Shown here piece after piece: positions 54,525 to 64,000 of a DNA stretch of 64,000 nucleotides (its first letter is position 1; the number at the start of each line of letters is the position of its first letter). The stretch covers positions 124,001-188,000 of the forward strand of contig NZ_RZHE01000012.1 in the NCBI RefSeq assembly GCF_003989825.1, read 5' to 3'. The DNA is from Vreelandella populi. Its GTDB lineage: Bacteria > Pseudomonadota > Gammaproteobacteria > Pseudomonadales > Halomonadaceae. A program made the position numbers and the translations under genes. A model generated the notes under the pieces. It was given only the letters and a program-made list of their open reading frames with translations. It was not told where the DNA came from and did no database searches.

Positions 54525-55352
54525 ATGAACACAGACATGTCCCATCCAGTAGCGGCTATTGAAGTGCAAGGGCTTTACGCCGCCTACCAGCGTCAAATCG
54601 TGTTGGAAAACATTCACCTGACATTTCCCGCAGGAAAATGGACGGCTATCGTGGGTCCGAACGGTGCCGGAAAATCGACACTGTTTCATGTGCTAACCGG
54701 TAGCATGAAGGCGCTCCAAGGCAGCGTAAACGCGTTTGGCGAGCCCATCGTCAAGCACCGGCGGGCAGGGCAGATTGCCTATATGGCCCAGCGCGAAGCT
54801 ATCGAATGGGATTTTCCCGTATCGGTGTGGGACACCGTCATGGGGGGGCGCTACGGGCATATGCGTGACGATGTGTTGTGGCGTCGATTGTTGCCTGCTC
54901 GCTGGCACCATGCCCGTCATACTGAAGCAGTAGAGAAGGCGTTGATCGCAGTAGATATGCTCGTCCATGCAGAGCGGCCTATCGGTGCTCTTTCCGGCGG
55001 GCAGAAAAAGCGTGTATTGCTTGCGCGGGCGCTCGCTCAACAAGCCAGTATCCTATTACTTGATGAGCCGTTAGCAGGCGTGGATCCGCCAAGTGAAAAG
55101 CTGATTCTGGCGGTACTTCGCCGCGAGCGTGAGGCGGGTAAAACCGTGATTATGGTTACTCATGACATGCCGGGGGCGCGCCGCTACGTTGATCATGTGG
55201 TATTGATCAACCGCTTTGTCCGTGGTACAGGCACACCGGAAGACATGTTAAGTGAAACAAAACTGGCCGAGCTTGCCGTCAGTTCGATTGAACAGACGAC
55301 AACGGATCGCCAAACAGTGCCGGCGGCTTCTTTTAGCCCTGAGCAGGGGTAA
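54525..55352 (+). CDS. mntB: Manganese/zinc ABC transporter ATPase
   Basis: The 275-residue ATPase has Walker A GPNGAGKST, a Q-loop (MAQREAIEWDFPVS, typical of metal importers), the signature LSGGQKKR, Walker B ILLLDEPLAGVD and VTHDM. All motifs are complete. It starts 5 bp after the binding-protein gene and ends 5 bp before the permease gene. Confidence 0.92.
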   Translation: MNTDMSHPVAAIEVQGLYAAYQRQIVLENIHLTFPAGKWTAIVGPNGAGKSTLFHVLTGSMKALQGSVNAFGEPIVKHRRAGQIAYMAQREAIEWDFPVSVWDTVMGGRYGHMRDDVLWRRLLPARWHHARHTEAVEKALIAVDMLVHAERPIGALSGGQKKRVLLARALAQQASILLLDEPLAGVDPPSEKLILAVLRREREAGKTVIMVTHDMPGARRYVDHVVLINRFVRGTGTPEDMLSETKLAELAVSSIEQTTTDRQTVPAASFSPEQG

Positions 55353-55357
55353 CCAAC

Positions 55358-56293
55358 GTGGTTGATAGTATGTTGATAATAGAATCATTCAGCGACGCAT
55401 TGATAAGCGGATTGATTGCAGCGTTGATGACCGTGGTTAACCTGCTGCCGAGCAGCGTTTCAGAAGCCTTTCAGTACGCTTTCATGCAGCGTGCACTGCT
55501 TACCTCGGTGTTGGTCGGCGCTATCTGTGGCATGCTTTCCTGCTATGTCGTATTGAAGCGCTGGTCGCTGTTAGGGGATGCCATTTCTCACGCTGTATTG
55601 CCCGGCGTGGCGATTGCTTATCTGCTGGGCTGGCCGTTTTTTGTGGGCGCATTTATTACCGGGGCGCTGACATCGGTAGGTATCGGGGCGATCGAAAGAA
55701 ACACGCGTATTAAATCTGACGCCGCTATGGGGCTGATGTTTACCGCCTCCTTTGCCCTTGGCGTGGTGATTATCAGCAAGCTGGCTTCAAGCACGCACTT
55801 GATGCATATTCTGTTTGGTAACGTGTTGGGCGTTAGACACTCTGCGTTAATGCTTACTTTCGTTGCCAGCATTATTGCCATTTTAGCGGTGTGGCTCGCC
55901 TATCGACCGTTACTGTTATACGCCTTTGACCCGCAGCAGGCGCAGGCACTGGGTTTTAATACCCAGGTGATTCATTACGGCCTTATTCTTTTACTTACCC
56001 TGACCATTGTGGCTAGCCTGGAAACCGTCGGTATTATTCTGGTGGTAGCCATGCTGATCACGCCAGGGGCAACGGCTCATCTGCTTACGGATCGCTTTAA
56101 GACAATGCTTTTAATTTCGGTCTCGATTGGCATATGTTCGGCGGTCATCGGGTTGTGGCTATCGGTAGTGTTTAACGTGGCCTCGGGTGGCGCTATTGTG
56201 CTGGTCGCGTTTGGTTTCTTTATCATGGCGCTGCTTTTTTCGCCCAAGCAGGGGCTTGTACTGCAGCAGTGGCGTCGCAGAAAAATGGGATGA
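55358..56293 (+). CDS. mntC: Manganese/zinc ABC transporter permease
   Basis: The 311-residue inner-membrane protein has about eight or nine hydrophobic segments and the metal-importer core CYVVLKRWSLLGDAISHAVLPGVAIAYLLG. A GTG start at 55358 is supported by AGGGG 8 nt upstream. It is the last gene of the Mn operon; a MITE-like repeat begins 6 bp after its stop codon. Confidence 0.9.
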   Translation: MVDSMLIIESFSDALISGLIAALMTVVNLLPSSVSEAFQYAFMQRALLTSVLVGAICGMLSCYVVLKRWSLLGDAISHAVLPGVAIAYLLGWPFFVGAFITGALTSVGIGAIERNTRIKSDAAMGLMFTASFALGVVIISKLASSTHLMHILFGNVLGVRHSALMLTFVASIIAILAVWLAYRPLLLYAFDPQQAQALGFNTQVIHYGLILLLTLTIVASLETVGIILVVAMLITPGATAHLLTDRFKTMLLISVSIGICSAVIGLWLSVVFNVASGGAIVLVAFGFFIMALLFSPKQGLVLQQWRRRKMG

Positions 56294-56299
56294 CGACTA

Positions 56300-56440
56300 G
56301 GTTCTGTCTGAAAAGTCGGCGAGCGAAGGCAAGACAAGGCAAAAATCGGCGAAGAAACGGAGTTTACATGTCGTAAATGAGTATTCTGAGTCGATTTTTA
56401 ACGCCGTATTGCCGAGCGTAGACACTTTTCAGACAGGACC
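56300..56440. mobile_element. MITE-like element, copy 2 (141 bp)
   Basis: Starts GGTTCTGTCTGAAAAG and ends CTTTTCAGACAGGACC, flanked by TA on both sides (CTA and TAG). The outer parts match copy 1 at 11237; the middle is 30 bp shorter and diverged. Sitting 6 bp after the metal permease stop, its hairpin could also act as a transcript end. Confidence 0.72.
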
Positions 56441-56708
56441 TAGTCAGGCCGGGAGCTGCTTGTCAGCGATTCGATCTGGTGCTTGACGCCCACGGCGTCC
56501 TCGACATCAAGCTGAAAGGCGATTCCCGTGCATGGCGTTTCATCAAATTAGCCTACACGGGCGAGTGCCTCCAGGATATGGCGACTGATATGTTAGGCTA
56601 TTTCCATGCGTTGTTCGCCCAAGGTAGCGCCCTTTTAGGGGCGGGGGCTAAGCGTACTCATTAAGTCCCATATAAAACTTGATCTAGCGCAGGATTTTCT
56701 AATTGGCT
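56441..56708. other. Possible gene remnant after the MITE
   Basis: A 61-residue open frame (56479-56664, GTG start) reads LDAHGVLDIKLKGDSRAWRF and continues to a stop. It has no ribosome-binding site and begins inside a frame that continues back to the MITE, so it is probably a fragment. I do not recognise it. No other feature is seen before the GntP-type gene. Confidence 0.4.
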
Positions 56709-58103
56709 TCAGAAACTACCAAACAGGGTGCCTAAGGTAATTACGCTGATCAGTGCACCAATGGGCAGTACAATTGTCACCATGGCCACGTTTGCATAGG
56801 ACTGGCGGTGGGTAAGACCGCAAATGGCCAATAGGGTGATAACCGCGCCGGAATGGGGAAGGGTATCCATCCCGCCTGCAGCGAGTGACGCTACCCGGTG
56901 CATAAGCTCAGGATCGATGCCCGCTTCCTGAGCCATGGCCAGATACTCGCTGCCCAAGGTTTGCAGCGCGATGGAAAGCCCGCCTGAGGAGGAGCCGGTA
57001 ATGCCCGATAAGACGCTCATGGCGAGCGCCTCGGAAATTAAGGGGTTGTTGGGTGAAACGTTGAGTACCGCATCACGGATAATGACAAACCCGGCAAGGC
57101 TTGCGATCACGGCGCCATAGCCTACCTCTGATGCGGTATTAAAAATCGGCAATAGCGAGCCCATTACACCTTTGTTGACAGTGTCTTTTAAATCTAGCCA
57201 ATATTTCCAGCGAGTGATGATCAGCCAAGCCGATGCGCTTAAAAGCGCAATAAGAATCGCCCAGAGCCCGGTTTGAGCGTCTGGAGATACATTTTCGAAG
57301 GCCTCATTAATAAAACTTAAATCCAGCGACGGAAAGACACCGTAGGTAAACAAGGCATTAAGGCCAATAACCATTATCAGAGGAATCAGCGCGAGTGCAA
57401 GAGGCATCGTGGTGGGCGTGGCGTCGGCGGTGTCTGGGCTGGCCTCACGCTCTTTATGAGTGCCTTATCCTTCATTGTTGGCAGCCGCTTTCGTGACACG
57501 AGATTGTAAGTAGGTAGTACCCAATCCCAGCATAATCAGACCTGCGATAATCCCCAGGCCCGGGGCGGCAAAACTATTGGTTTCAAAAAACGGGATGGGG
57601 ATCGCATTTTGAATGGCAGGCGTGCCGGGTAAGGCTGTCATGGTAAAGGTAAATGAACCCAAGGCAATGCTGGCCGGTATAAGACGCTTGGGTACGTCTG
57701 CCCGGTGAAATAGCTCGCGGCTTATGGGATAGATCGCAAATGCCACCACGAACAGGGATACGCCACCATAGGTCAGTACGCCACAGGCGAGCACCACAGT
57801 TAATACCACATGGTGGGTGCCTAGTTTGTCGACGATACCATTGGCAATGGACTGCGCCGCACCGGAGTCAGCCATAAGCTGGCCAAACAAAGCGCCGAGT
57901 AAGAATAGCGGAAAAAATTGGATAACGTAGTTTCCCAACGCCTGCATAAAGGAGTCGGTATAAATGGGCAGTAAAAATGCGCCATCGCCAGATAACAGTA
58001 CGGCAAGTGAAGCCATGAGAGGGGCGAGTAAAAGTACCGAGATGCCTCGGTAAGCCAGAAACATCAGTAATAGCAGGGAAATAATAATCGCTAATGTGCC
58101 CAT
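56709..58103 (-). pseudogene. GntP-family permease interrupted by an in-frame stop codon
   Basis: Two minus-strand frames, 58103-57465 (212 aa) and 57407-56709 (232 aa), are in the same reading frame. They are separated only by a TAA (57467-57465) and 19 sense codons that read as a continuous linker (THKEREASPDTADAT). Joined, they give about 464 residues, the usual GntP length, with about 12 hydrophobic segments; the second half has GGMDTLPHSGAVITLLAICGLTHRQSY, a GntP signature. The gluconate-type transporter is therefore probably inactive unless the stop is read through or is a sequencing error. Confidence 0.82.
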
Positions 58104-58392
58104 GCCAGCTCCCGGGTAGTGAATAAATTGGCATTATTAGAAATAGACCGCTTTTGATACTAGGCAGTATGCTGCATGGCAGCTATAGCGGCGTGACTAA
58201 AGTAGCAGCATGGCATTCAAAGTTGATACGTAGAAATGACTCTACAGGCGCTTTTTATAAGCAGTATCTGCTAAAATTTGCCCCCTTCGATATTAGGTAT
58301 GTATGAAAAAAGCGGGCGTTTTTACGCGCCGCAGGGAATTCGGCTGCTTTTTCTACACATGCTAATCACCTTTAACCGCTCTGGAATTGTTC
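58104..58392. other. Divergent intergenic region
   Basis: This 289-bp stretch lies between the GntP-type pseudogene and the antiporter-family gene. No ORF with a ribosome-binding site, palindrome or repeat was recognised. Confidence 0.4.
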
Positions 58393-59739
58393 ATGAATGC
58401 AGTCATTCTTGCAGTGCTCGTCATGGTAGTGCTGTCACTTTTACGCGTTTCGGTTGTATTTGCGCTGGTCGCGGGTGCGCTGGTAGGTGGCTTGGTCGGT
58501 GGGCTGTCCCTGGATCAAACGTTGGAGGCCTTCAATAACGGGGTAGGCGGGGGCGCTCAGGTAGCGCTAGCGTATGCCACACTGGGGGCTTTCGCCGTAG
58601 CAATTTCCCGCTCTGGATTGCCGGACATGTTGGCAAATCGTCTAATCACCATGCTGGGAAAAGAGGCAACCCAGACACATCAAACGCGGGTTAAAATGCT
58701 GTTACTTGGCGCTGTATTGCTGGTGGCCATTTCCTCGCAAAACGCCATTCCCGTGCATATTGCGTTTATACCCGTGTTGATTCCCCCGCTATTGATTGTG
58801 ATGAATCGGCTACAGCTGGACCGTCGGGCAGTAGCTTGCGCGCTGACCTTCGGTTTGACAGCCCCCTATATGCTATTGCCTGTAGGCTTTGGAGCAATTT
58901 TTCTTAACGATATCCTGCTGGCTAATTTGAATAGCGCAGGCCAGCCGCTGGGCCTGGAAATTACGCGTAACATGGTGCCCATGGCCATGGGCATTCCGGT
59001 AGGCGGTATGGCAATCGGCCTTGTCGTGGCCCTGCTGTTCAGCTATCGCGGGCGGCGCGAGTATGCCAGTAAGGATCTGGTTACAAGCCACGCCCAGCAT
59101 ACGCATACACCTGCCCAGCCGCATATGCTCGGGCTTGTCATGTCGGGCGTGGCGATTGTGGCAGCACTGGGATTGCAGCTCTACAGCGGTTCGATGATCC
59201 TGGGTGGTCTGGTCGGGATCGGTTTGCTCTCGATGGGCGGTATCTTTAAATGGCGTGAAGCCGATGACCTGTTTACCAGCGGCATGCGGATGATGGCGTT
59301 GATCGGCTTTATCATGATTTCAGCCGCGGGGTTTGCTGAAGTCATGAAAGCGACGGGTGATATTGACGCGCTGGTAACGGGTGCCTTTGAGGTGTTCGGC
59401 GATAACCGCGGTGTTGCTGCGCTGGTCATGCTGTTGGTGGGGCTGTTTATTACCTTGGGTATCGGCTCTTCGTTTTCGACTATTCCGATTATTGCTGCCA
59501 TCTTCGTACCGCTGGCGGTACAGTTTGGCTTTTCGCCCATGGCGACGGTAGTTCTGGTAGGTACGGCGGCTGCTCTGGGAGATGCAGGCTCGCCGGCGTC
59601 TGACTCGACGCTTGGGCCAACCGCTGGCCTTAACGTGGATGGGCAGCACGACCATATCTGGGACAGCGTAGTGCCTACTTTCCTGCACTATAACCTTCCG
59701 CTGATCGCCTTTGGCTGGTTAGCCGCAATGATGCTTTAA
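58393..59739 (+). CDS. Na+/H+ antiporter family protein (YuiF-like)
   Basis: The 448-residue inner-membrane protein has about 12 hydrophobic segments and family features such as [52 protein letters not shown] and [25 protein letters not shown]. Start ATG 58393 is preferred over an in-frame TTG 6 nt upstream. Proteins of this type are annotated as Na+/H+ antiporters or amino-acid transporters; the true substrate is unknown. Confidence 0.82.
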   Translation: MNAVILAVLVMVVLSLLRVSVVFALVAGALVGGLVGGLSLDQTLEAFNNGVGGGAQVALAYATLGAFAVAISRSGLPDMLANRLITMLGKEATQTHQTRVKMLLLGAVLLVAISSQNAIPVHIAFIPVLIPPLLIVMNRLQLDRRAVACALTFGLTAPYMLLPVGFGAIFLNDILLANLNSAGQPLGLEITRNMVPMAMGIPVGGMAIGLVVALLFSYRGRREYASKDLVTSHAQHTHTPAQPHMLGLVMSGVAIVAALGLQLYSGSMILGGLVGIGLLSMGGIFKWREADDLFTSGMRMMALIGFIMISAAGFAEVMKATGDIDALVTGAFEVFGDNRGVAALVMLLVGLFITLGIGSSFSTIPIIAAIFVPLAVQFGFSPMATVVLVGTAAALGDAGSPASDSTLGPTAGLNVDGQHDHIWDSVVPTFLHYNLPLIAFGWLAAMML

Positions 59740-59760
59740 CTTAAACGCTTCTAGTACTAA

Positions 59761-59786
59761 AAGGGCAGCCATTGGCTGCCCTTTTT
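59761..59786. terminator. Bidirectional Rho-independent terminator
   Basis: AAGGGCAGCC-ATT-GGCTGCCCTT is a perfect 10-bp stem with T-runs on the plus strand and, read in reverse, on the minus strand. It separates the antiporter-family gene from the convergent trmJ. Confidence 0.85.
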
Positions 59787-59795
59787 ATGTTTGTA

Positions 59796-60530
59796 TCATT
59801 GGGGAGGCAAGTGAGCCTCAAAAGCACTTAGTAACCCACGCAGTAGGGAAAGCTCTTTACGGCTTGGCTGGGCGCGGGCAAAAAGGGCTTGGAGCTGCTC
59901 TTCGGTGCGGGCATGAGGCTGGGTCAGAAAGCCACTTTGTTGCATCAGACGGCTTAAATGATCCTGAAAGTGTATGAACTGCTCGCGAGTGGGTGGGGCA
60001 GCTTCCTGAGGGCGTTGGTAGGTAAAGTCGTTTTCATCGCGCTGGCGCCAGGCTCTATGGGTTTCATAAGCCAGGATCTGAACCGCTTGGGAAAGATTCA
60101 GAATACCGTATTCAGGATTGGCCGGAATGCTTACCTGATGCGTGCAGCAGCGAATTTCATCGTTGGTCAAGCCTGAGCGCTCGCGGCCAAAGACAAGCGC
60201 AACCGGTGCATCTGTCGCATTTAAAATGACCTGCTGGGCCATTTCATCCGGCTCATCGAAATGGGGCAACGGCAGGCTACGCAATCTGGCACTTGCACCG
60301 ACTACCTGCACGCAGTCCTGAACGGCGTCTTCAAGTGAGCTAACCACGCGTGCGTTTTCCAGAACATCGGTGGCTCCGGCTGCCAATCGAGTGGCCTCTT
60401 CATCGGGAAAGCAGCGAGGGTTAACTAGTACTAGGTTGGTTAACCCCATGGTTTTCATGGCACGTGCGGCCGCACCAATGTTGCCAGGATGAAAGGTTTG
60501 CACGAGCACGATACGAATATTGGAAAGCAC
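59796..60530 (-). CDS. trmJ: tRNA (cytidine/uridine-32-2'-O)-methyltransferase
   Basis: The 244-residue SPOUT-family enzyme methylates the 2'-OH at position 32 of tRNA. Features: RIVLVQTFHPGNIGAAARAMKTMGLTNLVLVNP at the N-terminus, GRERSGLTNDEI and NPEYGILNLSQAVQILAYETHRA, which form the trefoil-knot SAM site. Length matches TrmJ. Confidence 0.93.
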   Translation of the reverse strand: MLSNIRIVLVQTFHPGNIGAAARAMKTMGLTNLVLVNPRCFPDEEATRLAAGATDVLENARVVSSLEDAVQDCVQVVGASARLRSLPLPHFDEPDEMAQQVILNATDAPVALVFGRERSGLTNDEIRCCTHQVSIPANPEYGILNLSQAVQILAYETHRAWRQRDENDFTYQRPQEAAPPTREQFIHFQDHLSRLMQQSGFLTQPHARTEEQLQALFARAQPSRKELSLLRGLLSAFEAHLPPQ

Positions 60531-60633
60531 GGTAATGATGACCTAAAAGCGGCTTATTCAGGGCGTGAATGGTAGCACGCTTCACGGCTGAAGGCGTGAA
60601 TGACACGCTATTCGAAAGCAGGCCTTAAACGAC

Positions 60634-60660
60634 AAAGACCCCGCACAAGGCGGGGTCTTT
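60634..60660. terminator. Terminator of groEL
   Basis: AAAGACCCCGC and GCGGGGTCTTT form a perfect 11-bp stem with loop ACAAG, 40 bp after the groEL stop, working in either direction. Confidence 0.85.
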
Positions 60661-60700
60661 GAAGACGTTAAACATCAGAGCGATAGGCTCAAGGGGCTTA

Positions 60701-62356
<1,656 letters not shown>

Positions 62357-62402
62357 CTAAAATCGAATTGTAAAAGGTGAAAGTAAGTAGTCGAGGCGAT
62401 GA

Positions 62403-62696
62403 TTAGCCTTCAACGACCGCCAGGATGTCGGCTTCGCTCATGATCAAGACTTCTTCGCCGTCGATTTTTTGCTTCTCAACGCCAAAGCCATCTTTGAAAA
62501 TGACGTTATCGCCAACTTTAACGTCTAGCGGACGTACTTCGCCGTTATCGAGAATGCGACCGTTGCCTACTGCAAGAACTTCGCCACGTGTGGGCTTTTC
62601 TTGTGCATTGCCTGGAAGCACGATGCCACCAGCAGTTTTCTGTTCTTCTTCCACGCGACGAATTACGACGCGATCGTGCAAAGGACGGATTTTCAT
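62403..62696 (-). CDS. groES: Co-chaperonin GroES (Hsp10)
   Basis: The 97-residue protein starts [20 protein letters not shown], with the mobile loop [20 protein letters not shown] that contacts GroEL. The start at 62696 has AGGAG upstream; the frame is open 11 codons earlier without support. It caps the GroEL cavity. Confidence 0.98.
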   Translation of the reverse strand: MKIRPLHDRVVIRRVEEEQKTAGGIVLPGNAQEKPTRGEVLAVGNGRILDNGEVRPLDVKVGDNVIFKDGFGVEKQKIDGEEVLIMSEADILAVVEG

Positions 62697-62850
62697 GCTC
62701 ACGTTCTCCTGAGTATCGTCAAGGCCCATAAAAGGGCTGATAGCTAAAACAAGGTTCTCGAGGGCATTGCCGCGAGAAATGAAGGCTCATTACCTTCGTT
62801 GTTAATGGTGGCAACCTAACGGCTGCCACCGAGCCTGTATGCTGGTTCAA

Positions 62851-62879
62851 AAAGTGGGGGCTTTATAAACCCTTTCAAG
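62851..62879 (-). promoter_or_regulatory. Sigma-32-type heat-shock promoter of groESL
   Basis: On the minus strand CTTGAAA (-35, complement of 62873-62879) and CCCCCACTTT (-10, complement of 62851-62860) are separated by 12-13 bp, matching the heat-shock sigma-factor consensus. No CIRCE-type 9-9-9 inverted repeat was found upstream. Confidence 0.7.
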
Positions 62880-62931
62880 GGGGTGGACGTGAAAAAATGT
62901 TTTTTTGTTCGGTTTTTCAGGCTGGCCAGCA

Positions 62932-63438
62932 TCAGTGACGCCTCGGGGTCTCATCCCGACTGATAAAATCACCTTCAATGGCTCCATCATCGGTATGAGA
63001 GCCTGGTTTGGCCTTATTGCTTTGTTGGTAGCGAGTACCTTGCTGATAACGGGTATTTTCATGCATGCCTGGCTGCGCATTGGCACCGGTTTTCAAGCCA
63101 AGCCAAATCAACGCTTTGTAGAGAAGCTGGCGTGCACTTGGCAACAAGCAGGCAATGCCTAACAGGTCGGAGAGAAACCCTGGTGCCATGAGTAGGGCGC
63201 CACCAAAGATAAGTGCCGCCCCGGTTAGCAGTTCCTGAGAGGGGATTTCACCTTCTTTCATGCGTTGACGGGCACGGGCGAAAGTGGAGACACCTTCCTT
63301 ACGGATAAGGTGTAGCCCAATCACACCGGTAGCTAGTACGAGTAGCAGCGTAGTGAGTAAGCCTATTTGACTTCCTATTGAAAAAAGCAGTATGAAGTCG
63401 AGTAAGGTAAATAAAGAAATGAATATCAGAATAGGCAT
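62932..63438 (-). CDS. fxsA: FxsA family membrane protein
   Basis: The 168-residue inner-membrane protein has FxsA features: PILIFISLFTLLDFILLFSIGSQIGLLTTLLLVLATGVIGLHLIRKEG and GGALLMAPGFLSDLLGIACLLPSARQLL, with a hydrophilic tail. Its gene lies next to groESL in many gammaproteobacteria. Start ATG 63438 follows GGAG. Confidence 0.9.
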   Translation of the reverse strand: MPILIFISLFTLLDFILLFSIGSQIGLLTTLLLVLATGVIGLHLIRKEGVSTFARARQRMKEGEIPSQELLTGAALIFGGALLMAPGFLSDLLGIACLLPSARQLLYKALIWLGLKTGANAQPGMHENTRYQQGTRYQQSNKAKPGSHTDDGAIEGDFISRDETPRRH

Positions 63439-63645
63439 GACAGGCTCCATAACAGGCGTAATGGCTCATTATTGTGTCAAACGGGCAAAAAACAAGCGGC
63501 TGTCATTGTTGACTCATGAGTTTGGCGGCATATCAGAGGCTTGAGTTCGCATGATTACATAAAAGGCGATGTTCGATATGACCGTTGTGGAAAACGCAGG
63601 CGCATACAAAAAAGTGGCCGAGACCTAGCACAAAAGGAAATGGGG

Positions 63646-64000
63646 ATGCAGTTAGCTGAGAAGGTTATTGCGATAACGGGCGCCGCCCGGGGTTTGGGCT
63701 ACGCTGTGGCCCAGCAGCTGGGCCATCAGGGTGCGTCGCTTGCGCTGTTGGACATGAGTGCAGAGGCGTTGGATCAGGCGGTGTCATCGCTTGCAGCAGA
63801 AGGTGTTCGTGCGCAGGCCTTTGTGGTGGATGTGGCTGATGAGGTATCAGTGATAACGGCGTTTAACGATATTGCTACGCGGATGGGCCCTGTCAGCGGC
63901 TGCGTTAACAATGCAGGTATTACAGACGACGCCTTGTTGGTAAAGGTCAATGATGGAAAAGTAGAAAAACGCATGTCGTTTGAGGCGTGGCAGAAGGTCA
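63646..64000 (+). CDS. SDR-family 3-oxoacyl-ACP reductase-like protein, 3' end outside window
   Basis: The first 118 codons of an SDR oxidoreductase are visible: TGAARGLGYAVAQQLG (NAD(P)-binding), VDVADEV and CVNNAGITDD. The sequence is FabG-like, but the active-site YxxxK lies beyond the right edge, so substrate and activity are open. Start ATG 63646 follows AAGGA; ATG 63640 is also in frame. Confidence 0.82.
   Translation, partial: MQLAEKVIAITGAARGLGYAVAQQLGHQGASLALLDMSAEALDQAVSSLAAEGVRAQAFVVDVADEVSVITAFNDIATRMGPVSGCVNNAGITDDALLVKVNDGKVEKRMSFEAWQKV

Noticed and set aside
56709-58103. Two separate small GntP-like genes
   Set aside because: Both halves are in the same frame with a readable linker and add up to a normal single permease.
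62697-62900. CIRCE element upstream of groES
   Set aside because: No TTAGCACTC-N9-GAGTGCTAA-like repeat was found; a sigma-32-type promoter is seen instead.

Overview
The window looks like chromosome of a moderately halophilic gammaproteobacterium, most likely a Halomonas/Vreelandella-type member of the Halomonadaceae. This is inferred from the gene content, not from a database search: choline-to-glycine-betaine genes (betIBA with a choline-binding protein), a TRAP transporter operon, a glycerol ABC importer, a RES/Xre toxin-antitoxin pair, and core genes of gammaproteobacterial type (groESL, proS, trmJ, nfo, 4.5S RNA, elongator tRNA-Met). No prophage, CRISPR array or intact insertion sequence was seen.

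Layout. 1-5448 (minus): an ABC importer of the type often labelled ferric-iron (permease, ATPase, binding protein), followed by an inositol-monophosphatase-family protein and a dual-specificity phosphatase that runs off the left edge. 5773-13923: ABC1/UbiB kinase, SEC-C/TPR protein, AmpG-type permease, SlyD-type prolyl isomerase, a 171-bp MITE-like repeat, proS and a small lipoprotein. 14028-18823: a BenE-family transporter divergent from a Xre-cupin regulator with twin operators, then nfo, a glycerophosphodiesterase and a quinone reductase. 19130-30569: an SLC13/RCK permease, glpR, and the glycerol block glpSTPQUV-glpD, with GlpR-like sites in front of glpS and glpD. The two glycerol ATPases carry complementary degenerate motifs. 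30812-38624: fadE, betA-betB-betI and a divergent choline-binding protein with a BetI-type palindrome between them.

38716-43914: tRNA-Met, 4.5S RNA, an SDR with a degenerate active site next to a decayed SDR remnant, a NYN-domain protein, a Crp/Fnr regulator, NsrR, a YeaO-type DUF488 protein and a DUF3750 protein. 44128-51718: a tightly packed operon of unknown function (Lrp regulator, class-V PLP enzyme, FMO-like flavoprotein, two CMD/AhpD-fold proteins, TRAP DctPQM). This is the best candidate in the window for an undescribed catabolic system. 51865-56293: the RES/Xre toxin-antitoxin pair, mntR and divergent mntABC-type Mn transport genes. 56300-59739: a second MITE copy, a GntP-family permease split by an in-frame stop codon, and a Na+/H+ antiporter-family protein. 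59796-64000: trmJ, groEL-groES with a sigma-32-like promoter, fxsA, and the start of an SDR gene cut by the right edge.

How the genes work together: much of the window concerns importing and oxidising small organic compounds (glycerol, choline, fatty acyl-CoA, the unknown TRAP substrate, possibly a phosphorylated sugar), with local regulators beside their targets. Product names rest on reading the translations; start codons were re-chosen where a ribosome-binding site or overlap favoured an internal start.
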